From Beijerinckiaceae bacterium (GTDB taxonomy: Bacteria > Pseudomonadota > Alphaproteobacteria > Rhizobiales > Beijerinckiaceae), in NCBI GenBank assembly GCA_019745195.1, contig JAIETL010000081.1, positions 17,995 through 81,994 of the forward strand: a DNA stretch of 64,000 nucleotides, read 5' to 3'. The translations under genes were made by a program, and so were the position numbers. How positions within the stretch are numbered: position 1 is the first letter of the stretch; each line of letters opens with the position of its first letter. The notes under the pieces were generated by a model. It searched no databases. It was not told the DNA's origin and worked only from the letters and a program-made list of their open reading frames with translations. This document shows, piece by piece, positions 7,196 through 16,024 of the stretch.

Positions 7196-8331
7196 GCGGC
7201 GGTCTTTTCCACCGCCCGCATCAGCCGCAGCATGTTGCCGCCGGCGAGCTTCTCGAGGTTCTCCTCGCTCCAGCCGCGCCGGATCAGCTCGGCGATCAGG
7301 GAGGGGAAGACCGAGGTGTCCTCCAGCCCGTCCGGATTGACCCAGCCGAAGAAGTCCGAGCCGATGCCGATATGGTCGTGGCCGATGCGGGCGGCCAGAT
7401 AGTCGAGATGGTCGCAGTACTCCGGCAGCGTCGCCTTTGGGCGCGGGCCGGCCTTGCGTTCGATCTCGGCCTCGGCCTTTGCGTAATCCGTGCCCTCGGG
7501 CGTCTTGCCGTATTTGTCCTTGGCCGGCTTGTGCCAGTCGCGCGAGGCCTGGCTGATGAAGTCCGGCACGAAGGTCGCCATCACGACGCCGCCATTGGCG
7601 GCGACCCGGTCGAGCACGTCGTCGGGTACGTTGCGGGGATGGTCGCAGAGCGAAAACGCGTTGGAATGCGACCAGACCACCGGAGCGGTCGTGATGTCGA
7701 GCGTGTCATGCATGACCTTGGGCGAGACATGGGCGAGATCGACGACCATGCCGAGCTTGTTCATGCGTCCGATGACCTCCTTACCGAAAGCCGACAGGCC
7801 GTTGTGCCTGGGCTCGTCGGTGGCCGAATCGCACCAGTCATGCGTGCCGTTGTGGCAGAGCGTCATCAGCCGCACGCCGAGGCCGAAATAGGCGTCGAGC
7901 GCATCGATCTGGTTATCGAGCGCCGAGCCGTTCTCGATCGTCATGAAGAGAGCGATCTTCCCCTCGGCCTTCGCCAACGCGACGTCGGCGGCTGAGAGGC
8001 CCGGCCGGAAGACATCGGCATGGAGACGCAGGATGTCGCGCATCAGCGCGATCTGCGCGAGCGCGAAACCGGCGGGGTGCCTGTGATTGGGCGGGACATA
8101 GGCCGCGAAGAACTGGCCCGCCAGCATGCCGGCCCGCATGCGCGGAATGTCGGTGTCGACCTCCTCATGCACGCGGGAGAGGTTGTAGGCCGCGACATCG
8201 CCTTTGGCGCTGCGGCTCATGCGGATGACGTATGGCAGGTCGTTATGGCCGTCGATCAGCGGGGCGCGCTCCAGCAGTGCGAGCGCGGCCGCATGGGCGT
8301 TGTCCTGGACAGGTGGTTTGGCGAGGGCCAT
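7192..8331 (-). CDS. Membrane dipeptidase, peptidase family M19
   Basis: The 379-aa zinc enzyme resembles renal dipeptidase, which hydrolyses dipeptides, including those with a D-residue. Zinc-ligand motifs are visible: IDGHNDLP (His29, Asp31), the central MTIENGSAL with its bridging Glu, DLAHVSPKVM, VVWSHSNAF and HIGIGSDF. No signal peptide is evident, so it is probably cytosolic. A gene for a DadA-like oxidase lies next upstream on the same strand, suggesting turnover of peptides or D-amino acids, but a large repeat separates them and joint transcription is uncertain. Confidence 0.92.
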   Translation of the reverse strand: MALAKPPVQDNAHAAALALLERAPLIDGHNDLPYVIRMSRSAKGDVAAYNLSRVHEEVDTDIPRMRAGMLAGQFFAAYVPPNHRHPAGFALAQIALMRDILRLHADVFRPGLSAADVALAKAEGKIALFMTIENGSALDNQIDALDAYFGLGVRLMTLCHNGTHDWCDSATDEPRHNGLSAFGKEVIGRMNKLGMVVDLAHVSPKVMHDTLDITTAPVVWSHSNAFSLCDHPRNVPDDVLDRVAANGGVVMATFVPDFISQASRDWHKPAKDKYGKTPEGTDYAKAEAEIERKAGPRPKATLPEYCDHLDYLAARIGHDHIGIGSDFFGWVNPDGLEDTSVFPSLIAELIRRGWSEENLEKLAGGNMLRLMRAVEKTAA

Positions 8332-8411
8332 GGGGAAGCCTTTGGTCGGAGGATCTTGAGGCGCGATCGTGGCAGGGCCGGGCGGGGGAGGCGAGGGGGC
8401 GCGGCGCAGGG

Positions 8412-8545
8412 CTGTCATCCCGCATCTGCGCTGCGGCATGCAATGCCGTTGCGCAGATGCGGGACCGCCGTCACGCCAAGCATCCTCGTCGCGGTCCCGT
8501 GTCTGCGCAGCAGCGTTTCACGCTGCGGCGCGCACGGGATGACAG
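8412..8545. repeat. Composite intergenic palindromic element
   Basis: Outer arms CTGTCATCCCG (8412-8422) and CGGGATGACAG (8535-8545) are perfect inverted repeats. Inside are two further hairpins: CCCGCATCTGCGC (8419-8431) with GCGCAGATGCGGG (8451-8463), and CGGGACCGC (8460-8468) with GCGGTCCCG (8491-8499). It fills the gap between the dipeptidase and the DadA-like gene. The TCATCCCG ends resemble those of the elements at 12571 and 35508. Confidence 0.75.
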
Positions 8546-8548
8546 GTG

Positions 8549-9796
8549 CTACCCGAACCTTGCCGGTGCGAACGGCGCAGGGTCCACGAAGACCTTCTGC
8601 CCCGTCACCATCTCCGCGATCATCCGCCCGGTCACCGCCGCCAGCGTCAGCCCATGATGGGCGTGGCCGAAGGAGAACCACAAGTTCCTGTGCTTCGGAG
8701 CCGGGCCGATGATCGGCATCATGTCGGGCGTGCAGGGCCGGTTGCCGAGCCAGGGCTCGGCGTCGAGCCGCTCGCCGAGCGGGAACAGCGTCTTGGCGAT
8801 CGGCTCGGCGCGGGCGAGTTGCACCGGGGTTTTCGGCGCATCGCGGCTGGCGAACTCCGCGCCGGTGGTGAGGCGCACGCCCTGCCGCATCGGCGCGAGG
8901 AAATAGCCGCGCTCGGTGTCGAGCACGGGATGGTTCAGAATGGCGTTGCCGAGCGGCCTGTAATGCATGTGGTAGCCACGCTTGACCGCCAGCGGCAGCC
9001 GGTAGCCGAGCCTGTGGTTGACCAGGTCGGCCCAGGGGCCGAGCGCGACGACGGCGTCCTTCGCGGTCGCCTTGACGCCCTCAGTAAGCGTCACGCTCCA
9101 GCCTGCGCCGTCCTGCGCCAGCGTGCCGGCATCACCCTGCGCCAGCCGGCCGCCGAGTTTTTCGAAGAGCGCGACGTAGGCCTTCGACAGGCCGAGCGGG
9201 TCGATCACCGTCACCGGGTCGGTCCAGTGCAGGCCGCCGATCAGGCTCTGGTCGAGATGGGGTTCCTCGGCACGCAGCGTTGCGACGTCGAGCGCGCGGT
9301 GGTTGAGGCCGAAATCGCGCTTCCAGCGGGTGGCTTCGGCAAGGCGCGCATCCTGCTCGCCTTGCGTGCGAAACACCTTCATCCAGCCCTTGCGGCGCAG
9401 CAGGTCGGTCGCGCCGGCCTCGGCGGCCAAGGCATCATGCTCGCTGACGCAATGCTCGATCAGCGTGGCGTATTTCCGCGCGATAGCCTCATGTTGCGAG
9501 GCGCGCGAATGCATCCAGTACGACCACAGGAAAGGCGCGAGTTTCGGGATCGCGTTCCAGTGGTAATGCGCGTCGATGGTGTTGTTCATCGCGTAGCGGA
9601 TCAGCGCGCCGAAATCATGGGGAAAGCCGTAAGGGTAGACGCCCTCGCGCTGGATCAGCCCGGCATTGCCGTAGCTCGTTTCGGCTCCGGGCTCGCCGCG
9701 ATCGACCAGCAGGACCGAGCGGCCGGCCTTCTGCAGGTGAAGCGCGACCGAGATGCCGACGATTCCGGCTCCCAGAACGATCGTATCCGCCTGCAT
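8549..9796 (-). CDS. DadA-like FAD-dependent amino acid oxidase
   Basis: The 415-aa flavoprotein opens with the Rossmann motif TIVLGAGIVGISVALHLQKAG and has the DAO-family C-terminal segment near WLGNRPCTPDMMPIIGPAP and FGHAHHGLTLAA. This matches the D-amino-acid dehydrogenase (DadA) small-subunit group, which oxidatively deaminates D-amino acids. The ATG at 9796 lies 6 bases after GGGAG; a GTG directly before it is an alternative. The start lies about 260 bases from the divergent transporter gene. Substrate identity is not resolvable from sequence. Confidence 0.85.
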   Translation of the reverse strand: MQADTIVLGAGIVGISVALHLQKAGRSVLLVDRGEPGAETSYGNAGLIQREGVYPYGFPHDFGALIRYAMNNTIDAHYHWNAIPKLAPFLWSYWMHSRASQHEAIARKYATLIEHCVSEHDALAAEAGATDLLRRKGWMKVFRTQGEQDARLAEATRWKRDFGLNHRALDVATLRAEEPHLDQSLIGGLHWTDPVTVIDPLGLSKAYVALFEKLGGRLAQGDAGTLAQDGAGWSVTLTEGVKATAKDAVVALGPWADLVNHRLGYRLPLAVKRGYHMHYRPLGNAILNHPVLDTERGYFLAPMRQGVRLTTGAEFASRDAPKTPVQLARAEPIAKTLFPLGERLDAEPWLGNRPCTPDMMPIIGPAPKHRNLWFSFGHAHHGLTLAAVTGRMIAEMVTGQKVFVDPAPFAPARFG

Positions 9797-10055
9797 CACT
9801 CGCTCCCGTCAGCCGCCTATCCTCGTAGAAATAGCCGTTTCCGGAGCAAAGTCAGCGGGCGGGCACGGTTCCGCGAGACGTTGCGCGAAGTTTCGCAAGA
9901 TTTGCGCCAGAGCAGCGACTGGCGCCCCGCGCATGGTCGCCCCGCGCGGTTTGCCGCAATTTTCTGTCGGCAGCCGTCTGCGATATGGTAGGCGGTGTCG
10001 CGTCGCCGCGACCCTGCGGCCGCGTCCAAGCCCGCCCCCGGATCGAATTGGCCTC

Positions 10056-11036
10056 ATGATCGCGCGCTTTGCCGCTCCTCTCGCCGCCGGCCTCGCCTGG
10101 CTCGGCCGCTACGGCACGCAAGGCTTCGCGCTCTCGATCCTGCTCGGTCTCGCCTTGCCGCAGTTCTCCGCCGCCGCGCGCCCGCTGCTGCCGGTCTCGA
10201 TCTTCTGTTTCACGACGGTCACCTTCATGCGCGCCGATGTCGGCATCATTCTCGGGCTGGTGCGACGGCCCCGGAAGCTGCTGTTGTGCGCGCTCTGGCT
10301 CGTCGTTGCCCCGGTCGCGCTGATCGGCGGGGCGCTTTTGCTGACCGGCCGGACAGCGCTCGATCCCGGCCTCGTGCTGGGGCTTGCGCTGCTTGCGGCC
10401 GCGCCGCCGATCATGTCGTCGCCGGCCGTCGCGATCATCTATGGCTTCGAGCCCTCGCTGATCATCGCGGGCGTCATCGTGACGACGCTGCTCAGCCCCA
10501 TCGTCGCGCCGCTTCTGGTCGATCTGCTGGCGGGCTCGGCCGTCCCGCTCGACCGCTGGGTGCTGACGCTGCGGCTGCTGTTCTTCATCGGCGGCGGCAT
10601 GGCGGTGGCGACACTGCTGCGGCTCTGGCTCGGCATGGCGAAAATCAGGGCGATGAAGGCCAATCTCGATGGCTTCGGCGTGCTGATGTACTTCATCTTC
10701 GCGGTGGCGGCGATGGACGGCGTCACCCGCGCGGCGATCGCCGATCCCGGCAAGGTCGGGCTCTTCCTCGCCTGCGCCTTCGCGGTCTCGCTGGTCGGGA
10801 TCATGGCGAGCTATCTCGTCCTGCGCCCGTTGCGGCCGTCCGACCGGTTCATGGTCGGATACGGCTCGGGGCAGCGCAACATGGGTCTGCTGGTCGCGGC
10901 GCTGGGGGCGGGCGTGCCGCAGACGACCTTCCTGTTCTTCGCGCTGGCGCAGTTCCCGATCTATCTGCTGCCCTGGCTGCTGCGCGGCGTGGCAGCGCGG
11001 ATCAAACGCTCCGAAAGCGCTGCTGACGGGGCCTGA
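10056..11036 (+). CDS. Bile acid:sodium symporter-fold transporter
   Basis: The 326-aa polytopic membrane protein has about nine hydrophobic segments. It carries features of the BASS/ACR3 transporter fold, including the FTTVTFMRADVG region near residue 55 and the family-typical GSGQRNMGLLVAALG segment near 275 in a re-entrant crossover. Members export or import organic anions with sodium or protons. The substrate is unknown here. Upstream in-frame codons exist, but similarity to a membrane N-terminus begins at this ATG. The gene is monocistronic or precedes the glutathione transferase by 47 bases. Confidence 0.75.
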   Translation: MIARFAAPLAAGLAWLGRYGTQGFALSILLGLALPQFSAAARPLLPVSIFCFTTVTFMRADVGIILGLVRRPRKLLLCALWLVVAPVALIGGALLLTGRTALDPGLVLGLALLAAAPPIMSSPAVAIIYGFEPSLIIAGVIVTTLLSPIVAPLLVDLLAGSAVPLDRWVLTLRLLFFIGGGMAVATLLRLWLGMAKIRAMKANLDGFGVLMYFIFAVAAMDGVTRAAIADPGKVGLFLACAFAVSLVGIMASYLVLRPLRPSDRFMVGYGSGQRNMGLLVAALGAGVPQTTFLFFALAQFPIYLLPWLLRGVAARIKRSESAADGA

Positions 11037-11083
11037 CGCCGGGCTTTGCGACGCTTTGCTGCCGTCGTAGCCGGAGCCGCATC

Positions 11084-11761
11084 ATGATCACGCTTTACAC
11101 GGGCCCGTTGAGCCTGTTCGCCCGCAAGGTCGAGATCGCGCTGGGCGAGAAGGGACTCGCCTTCGAGCGCATCACCGTGCCGTTCAACCAGACCACCGGC
11201 TACGATCCAAAGCACCCCGAGGTGATCGCGCTGAATCCGAAGGGGCAGGTGCCGGTGCTGAGCGATGGTGGCCTCGTCGTCTACGATTCCACCATCATCC
11301 TTGAATATCTCGACGAGGCCTATCCGCAGCCCGCTCTCTATCCTGCCACGCCGGCCGAGCGGGCGCGCTGCCGCATGGACGAGCTCTTCGCCGACGAGAT
11401 CCTTCTGGCGGCTCTGAAGCCCCTGATGCACCGCACCGCGCCGCCGGTTCAGGACCGCGAGCGGCGGGCGGCGCAGGACGCCGACGCGCAGATCGCCGAG
11501 GCCGCGCTTGCCCGTCACCACGCCGAACTCGACCAACGCCTCGGTGGTCGCGCCTTCTTCGGTCCGGCGCTGTGTGCCGCCGATATCGCCTTGTTCATGG
11601 GCGTGCTGTTCGGCCTGCGGTTAGGCGGGCCTTCGCTTGCCTGCCATGCCGGCCTTTCGGCGTGGTTCGCGCGGCTGATGCAGCGGCCTGCCTTCGCCGA
11701 GGTCGCGGCGGGAATCGCCGAGGCCGACCGCCGGCTGTCGGTTCCGGTGGAGCGGCGCTGA
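11084..11761 (+). CDS. Glutathione S-transferase family protein
   Basis: The 225-aa protein has an N-terminal thioredoxin-fold domain (about residues 1-80, beginning MITLYTGPLSLFARKVEIAL) with the GSH-binding VPVLSDGGLVVYDSTIILEYLDE segment (cis-Pro and the Ser that binds the gamma-glutamyl group). An all-helical C-terminal domain follows. It likely conjugates or reduces electrophiles with glutathione in the cytosol. The catalytic residue is probably Ser9 or a neighbour (GPLS). It lies 47 bases after the transporter gene and could be co-transcribed. Confidence 0.88.
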   Translation: MITLYTGPLSLFARKVEIALGEKGLAFERITVPFNQTTGYDPKHPEVIALNPKGQVPVLSDGGLVVYDSTIILEYLDEAYPQPALYPATPAERARCRMDELFADEILLAALKPLMHRTAPPVQDRERRAAQDADAQIAEAALARHHAELDQRLGGRAFFGPALCAADIALFMGVLFGLRLGGPSLACHAGLSAWFARLMQRPAFAEVAAGIAEADRRLSVPVERR

Positions 11762-11809
11762 CGAGCGGCGGTTTCGATTGCGGGGCCGGCGTCCGACGTT
11801 CTTGATCTG

Positions 11810-11855
11810 GCATCGGCTTCTGCCGAAAACCGCGTTCCACTTTTCGGGCCGATGC
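11810..11855. repeat. 45-bp dispersed palindrome, copy 2
   Basis: GCATCGGC (11810-11817) pairs with GCCGATGC (11848-11855), and CCGAAAA (11823-11829) pairs with TTTTCGG (11841-11847). It ends 15 bases before the rpe start, so it lies in the rpe leader. It is related to copies at 1920-1964 and 45047-45091. Confidence 0.75.
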
Positions 11856-11870
11856 TCTAAACCCGCGCTC

Positions 11871-12554
11871 ATGAGCGCCCCCATCCGCATCGCCCCCTCG
11901 ATCCTCTCGGCCGATTTCTCCAAGCTCGGCGAGGAGGTGCGCGCGATCGACGAAGCGGGCGCGGACTGGATCCATTGCGACGTGATGGACGGGCATTTCG
12001 TGCCCAACATCACCTTTGGACCCGATGTCGTGAAGGCGATCCGGCCGCACACCAAGAAGTTCTTCGACGTGCATCTGATGATCGCACCGGTCGATCCGTA
12101 TATCGAGCCCTTCGCCAAGGCCGGCGCGGACCTGATCTCGTTCCATGTCGAGGCGGGACCGCACCCGCACCGGACGCTCCAGGCCATCAGGGGCCATGGC
12201 AAGAAGGCTGGCATCGTGCTCAATCCGGGCACGCATGAAAGCGCCATCGAGCCGCTCATCGACGACGTCGACCTGATCCTGTTGATGACCGTCAATCCCG
12301 GTTTCGGCGGGCAGAGCTTCATTCATTCCGTGGTCGACAAAATCGCTCGCGTGCGGGCCATGATCGGCGAGCGGCCGATCGCGATCGAGATCGACGGCGG
12401 CGCGACCCCCGAGACCGCGCCGCTGGCTGCCAGGGCCGGCGCGAATGTGCTCGTCGCTGGCTCGGCCGTTTTCAAGGGCGGGCCGTCGGCCTATGCCGGC
12501 AACATCGCCGCGATCCGCAAGGCGGCGGAAGCCGCACGTGGCGACTGGGTTTGA
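11871..12554 (+). CDS. rpe: Ribulose-phosphate 3-epimerase
   Basis: The 227-aa TIM-barrel enzyme converts ribulose 5-phosphate to xylulose 5-phosphate in the pentose phosphate and Calvin cycles. Visible signatures are IAPSILSADF at 7-16, WIHCDVMDGHFVPN with metal ligands His35 and Asp37, DVHLMI, the phosphate loop VNPGFGGQSF and EIDGG. Length and motifs are complete. The start is the ATG at 11871, after which family similarity begins at once. The frame is open further upstream only through a palindromic repeat. Confidence 0.97.
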   Translation: MSAPIRIAPSILSADFSKLGEEVRAIDEAGADWIHCDVMDGHFVPNITFGPDVVKAIRPHTKKFFDVHLMIAPVDPYIEPFAKAGADLISFHVEAGPHPHRTLQAIRGHGKKAGIVLNPGTHESAIEPLIDDVDLILLMTVNPGFGGQSFIHSVVDKIARVRAMIGERPIAIEIDGGATPETAPLAARAGANVLVAGSAVFKGGPSAYAGNIAAIRKAAEAARGDWV

Positions 12555-12570
12555 GTTGTTCAACCGCGCC

Positions 12571-12682
12571 GTCATCCCGGGCGCAGCGAAGCGGAGACCC
12601 GGGATCCATTCCTGAGCATGAATCATTGAGGCTCAGGAATGGATCCCGGATCGGCGCGGCTTCGCCGCTTGTCCGGGATGAC
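12571..12682. repeat. Intergenic palindromic element, GTCATCCCGG family, copy A
   Basis: Outer arms GTCATCCCGG (12571-12580) and CCGGGATGAC (12673-12682) enclose a 19-bp perfect inverted repeat: 12599-12617 with 12631-12649, around a 13-base loop. It fills the rpe-purB gap. A second copy in the opposite order occurs at 35508-35607. Such elements are common between genes in rhizobial genomes. Confidence 0.9.
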
Positions 12683-12708
12683 AGGCGCATTGTGTGAAAG
12701 ACGAGACG

Positions 12709-14013
12709 ATGATCCCGCGCTATTCCCGCCCCGAAATGGTCGCGATCTGGGAGCCACAGACGCGGTTCAAGATCTGGTTCGAGATCGAGGCGCACGCCAC
12801 CGACAAGCTCGCCGAACTCGGCGTGGTGCCCAAGGAGGCCGCCGCCGCCATCTGGGCCAAGGCGAAGGACGCCGTCTTCGACGTCGCCCGCATCGACGAG
12901 ATCGAGCGCGTCACCAAGCACGACGTCATCGCCTTCCTGACGCATCTCGCCGAGATCGTCGGCCCCGAGGCGCGCTTCGTCCATCAGGGCATGACCTCCT
13001 CGGACATCCTCGACACCACGCTGTCGGTCCAGCTCGCGCGCGCCACCGACATCCTGATCGCCGATGTCGATGCGTTGCTGGCGGCGATCAAGCGTCGCGC
13101 CTTCGAGCACAAGCTGACGCCGACGATCGGCCGCTCGCACGGCATCCATGCCGAGCCGGTGACCTTCGGGCTCAAGCTCGCGCAGGCCTATGCCGAGTTC
13201 GACCGCTGCCGGGCGCGGCTCGTGGCGGCCCGCGCAGAAATCGCGACCTGCGCGATTTCCGGGGCCGTCGGCACCTTTGCCAATATCGATCCGGTGGTTG
13301 AGGCCCATGTCGCCGATAAAATGGGGCTGACGATCGAGCCCGTCTCGACGCAGGTCATCCCGCGCGACAGGCACGCAATGTATTTCGCCACGCTGGGCGT
13401 CGTCGCCTCCAGCGTCGAGCGGCTGGCGACCGAGATCCGGCATCTGCAGCGGACAGAGGTCTACGAGGCCGAGGAGTTCTTCTCGCCGGGGCAGAAGGGC
13501 TCGTCCGCGATGCCGCACAAGCGCAACCCGGTGCTGACCGAGAACCTGACCGGCCTTGCCCGCCTTGTGCGAGGGATGGTCGTGCCGGCGCTGGAGAATG
13601 TGGCGCTCTGGCACGAGCGCGACATCTCCCATTCGAGCGTCGAGCGCATGATCGGGCCTGATGCCACCGTGACGCTCGATTTCGCCCTAATGCGTCTGAC
13701 CGGCGTGATCGACAAGCTGCTGATCTATCCCGACAACATGCGCAAGAACCTCGACAGGCTGGGCGGCCTGCACAACTCGCAGCGCGTGCTGCTGGCGCTG
13801 ACGCAGGCCGGGGCCAGCCGCGAAGAGAGCTATTCGCTGGTCCAGCGCAACGCGATGCGGACCTGGGAGCATGGCGAGGATTTTCTGACGAACCTCAAGA
13901 AAGACGCCGAGGTGACGGCGCGGCTGTCAGGGGCCGAACTCGAGGCGATGTTCGACGAGGGCTATCACTTCAAGCATGTCGACACGATTTTTGCGCGGGT
14001 GTTTGGTGCTTGA
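12709..14013 (+). CDS. purB: Adenylosuccinate lyase
   Basis: The 434-aa cytosolic enzyme acts twice in purine synthesis, releasing fumarate from SAICAR and from adenylosuccinate. It has the fumarase/aspartase superfamily signature GSSAMPHKRNP near residue 265, TSSDILDT near 102 and SHGIHAEPVTFG near 143. The family start motif MIPRYSRPEM is fixed at the ATG at 12709; a GTG 15 bases upstream is also in frame. It begins 27 bases after a palindromic element. Confidence 0.97.
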   Translation: MIPRYSRPEMVAIWEPQTRFKIWFEIEAHATDKLAELGVVPKEAAAAIWAKAKDAVFDVARIDEIERVTKHDVIAFLTHLAEIVGPEARFVHQGMTSSDILDTTLSVQLARATDILIADVDALLAAIKRRAFEHKLTPTIGRSHGIHAEPVTFGLKLAQAYAEFDRCRARLVAARAEIATCAISGAVGTFANIDPVVEAHVADKMGLTIEPVSTQVIPRDRHAMYFATLGVVASSVERLATEIRHLQRTEVYEAEEFFSPGQKGSSAMPHKRNPVLTENLTGLARLVRGMVVPALENVALWHERDISHSSVERMIGPDATVTLDFALMRLTGVIDKLLIYPDNMRKNLDRLGGLHNSQRVLLALTQAGASREESYSLVQRNAMRTWEHGEDFLTNLKKDAEVTARLSGAELEAMFDEGYHFKHVDTIFARVFGA

Positions 14014-14031
14014 GGTCTGTGGTTCTCTGAC

Positions 14032-14586
14032 ATGAAATCCTCCGACGTCGATATCCTCATCGTCCCCGGCTGGTCGGGCTCAGGGCCCGACCATTGGCAG
14101 AGCCGTTGGGAAAGCAAGCTCAAGACCGCGAAACGTATCGTCCAGGACGATTGGGAGAAGCCGTCGCGAGAAGGCTGGGCGCGGCGCATCGTCGAGGCTG
14201 TGCGCGCCGCGACACGGCCGGTGGTGCTCGTCGCGCATTCCTGCGGCGTCAGCGCGGTCGCGCATGCGGCCGAGCAATTGCAGCCCGGCGAGGTCGCCGG
14301 TGCGTTCCTCGTCGCGCCTGCGTCCGAGCAGGCCAAGCTGGGCTTGCCCGGCATGGAGCCCGCGTTTGCTGCGCATCGGCGCGAAAAGCTGCCGTTCCCG
14401 GCGACCGTCATCGCGAGTGCGACCGATCAGCATTGCCCGCAGGACGAGGCGAAAGCGCTGGCGCAGGCCTGGGGCGCGGAGTTCGTCGACGCCGGCGACA
14501 GCGGCCATCTCAACACCGAGTCCGGGCATGGGCCGTGGCCCGATGGCCTGCTGCAATTCGCCGGGTTTCTCAGGAAGTTGGGCTGA
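14032..14586 (+). CDS. RBBP9/YdeN-family alpha/beta hydrolase
   Basis: The 184-aa protein matches the small RBBP9-like serine hydrolase family. IVPGWSGSGPDHW near the N-terminus is the family's oxyanion region, VAHSCGV (Ser69) is the nucleophile elbow, an Asp lies in ATDQHCP, and the His is in SGHLN. The catalytic triad is complete. Substrates of the bacterial family are poorly known. It lies 18 bases after purB and is likely co-transcribed; a perfect palindromic repeat follows. Confidence 0.85.
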   Translation: MKSSDVDILIVPGWSGSGPDHWQSRWESKLKTAKRIVQDDWEKPSREGWARRIVEAVRAATRPVVLVAHSCGVSAVAHAAEQLQPGEVAGAFLVAPASEQAKLGLPGMEPAFAAHRREKLPFPATVIASATDQHCPQDEAKALAQAWGAEFVDAGDSGHLNTESGHGPWPDGLLQFAGFLRKLG

Positions 14587-14608
14587 GTCATTGAAAGGGT
14601 GATTCACC

Positions 14609-14685
14609 CGTCATTGCGAGCGCAGCGAAGCAATCCAGTCGTCTCGCGCAAACCTCTGGATTGCTTCGCTGCGCTCGCAATGACG
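14609..14685. repeat. Perfect 30-bp inverted repeat (GTCATTGCGAG family)
   Basis: Bases 14609-14638 (CGTCATTGCGAG...CAATCCAG) and 14656-14685 are perfect reverse complements over 30 bp, with a 17-base loop. It lies just after the hydrolase gene and before the livK terminator, between convergent transcripts. Elements with this CGTCATTGCGAGCGCAGCGA end are familiar from Bradyrhizobium and relatives. Confidence 0.92.
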
Positions 14686-14710
14686 AGTTTGACACCGTCC
14701 TTGGCGCCAA

Positions 14711-14742
14711 CGAAAAACCGCTCCGGCTTTCACCGGAGCGGT
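14711..14742 (-). terminator. Terminator of livK
   Basis: ACCGCTCCGG (14717-14726) pairs with CCGGAGCGGT (14733-14742) over a 6-base loop. On the minus strand five T residues follow (within GAAAAA at 14712-14716). It lies 36 bases after the livK stop. Confidence 0.85.
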
Positions 14743-14777
14743 CTCGTTTCACGCGCGAGCGCGATCAGCCGTCGAGA

Positions 14778-15893
14778 TCAATTCTCGACATAGGTGATCT
14801 TGCCGTCGGCACCCTTCTTCCAGGTGTACATGGTGTAGTCCGGACGGGTGATGTCGCCCTTCTTGTCGAAGGCGAGATCGCCGATCACGGTCTTCACCGC
14901 CGGGCCGCCGGCGAGCGCCGCCGCGACCTTCTTCGGGTCGAGCGAGTTGGCGCGCTTGGCGCCTTCGGCCATGACCTGAACGGCGGCGTAGCTGTAGAGC
15001 GTGTAGGCTTCGGGCTTGAACTTCTTGGCCTCGAACTTCTTGAGGACGGCGGCGGCTTCAGGGCGCTTCTGCGGGTCCGGCGGGAAGGTCATCAGCGTGC
15101 CTTCAACGCCGGGGCCGCCGATCGTCGAGAACTCGTCGGTGGTGATGCCGTCGCCCGAGATCATGACCGTCTTGAGGCCCTGGTCGCGCATCTGGCGCAC
15201 GATCAGGCCGCCTTCGGTGTGCAGGCCACCCCAGTAGAGATAGTCGGCGCCGGTCGACTTGATCTTGGAGATCAGCGCCGAGAAGTCCTTCTCGCCGGCA
15301 TTGACACCCTCATAGAGCACGTCCTTGACGCCAGCCTTGGTCAGGCCCTTGCGGGTCTCGTCGGCGAGCCCCTGACCATAAGTGGTCTTGTCGTGGACGA
15401 CGGCGATCTTCTTGTCCTTGAGGTTCTTGGCGATGTAGGTCGCCGCGACGTCACCCTGCTGGTCGTCGCGTCCGCAGGTGCGGAAGACGTTCCAGAGGCC
15501 GCGCTCGGTGATCTTCGGGTTTGTGGCCGAAGGCGAGATCATCAGGATGCCGTTCTCGGCATAGACTTCCGAAGCCGGCATGGTGACGCCGGAGTTGAAG
15601 TGGCCGACCACAAGTTTGACGCCGTCGCCGACGAACTTGTTGGCGACCGAGACGCCCTGCTTGGGATCGGAGACGTCGTCACCGACGACGACCGTGATCT
15701 TCTGGCCGAGAATGCCGCCAGCCGCGTTGATGTCCTCGACCGCCTGCTCGGTGCCGTTCTTCAGCTGGGCGCCGAAGGCGGCGTTGGGGCCGGTGATCGG
15801 TCCGGCGACGCCGAGCTTGATCTGCGCATTGGCCACGCCCGAGAAGGCGAGGACCGCGCCGAGCGCGATGCCGCTCAACAGCAGTTTCTTCAT
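14778..15893 (-). CDS. livK: Branched-chain amino acid ABC transporter, periplasmic binding protein
   Basis: The 371-aa protein has a signal peptide cut after VANA (residue 23). A mature LivJ/LivK-type (Peripla_BP_6) domain follows, starting QIKLGVAGPITGPNAAFG and containing DINAAGGILGQKI and HFNSGVTMPAS, typical of this family. It captures a branched-chain amino acid or related ligand and delivers it to LivHM. GGGGAG lies upstream of the ATG, and a strong terminator follows. A 131-base gap separates it from the rest of the operon, so it may have extra transcripts of its own, as is usual for binding proteins. Confidence 0.93.
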   Translation of the reverse strand: MKKLLLSGIALGAVLAFSGVANAQIKLGVAGPITGPNAAFGAQLKNGTEQAVEDINAAGGILGQKITVVVGDDVSDPKQGVSVANKFVGDGVKLVVGHFNSGVTMPASEVYAENGILMISPSATNPKITERGLWNVFRTCGRDDQQGDVAATYIAKNLKDKKIAVVHDKTTYGQGLADETRKGLTKAGVKDVLYEGVNAGEKDFSALISKIKSTGADYLYWGGLHTEGGLIVRQMRDQGLKTVMISGDGITTDEFSTIGGPGVEGTLMTFPPDPQKRPEAAAVLKKFEAKKFKPEAYTLYSYAAVQVMAEGAKRANSLDPKKVAAALAGGPAVKTVIGDLAFDKKGDITRPDYTMYTWKKGADGKITYVEN

Positions 15894-16024
15894 GAGATGA
15901 GACTCCCCTGCATTGTCACTGTGAACGGGCTTTCATTGTCCGCCCGTCTCGGCGCGTGGTGCTACCGTGGAACGCAGTCTTGCGCTTTTTCAACGGTCTG
16001 TCACGCGTCAAGCTTGCTGCCCTT

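Noticed and set aside
8546..9991. Open frame of 481 codons on the plus strand
   Set aside because: Antisense to the DadA-like gene, whose FAD motifs are clear.
12571..12682. Reading the rpe-purB repeat as an ordinary terminator
   Set aside because: The stem is strong, but there is no T run, and the same sequence recurs elsewhere in the reverse order, so it is a dispersed element first.
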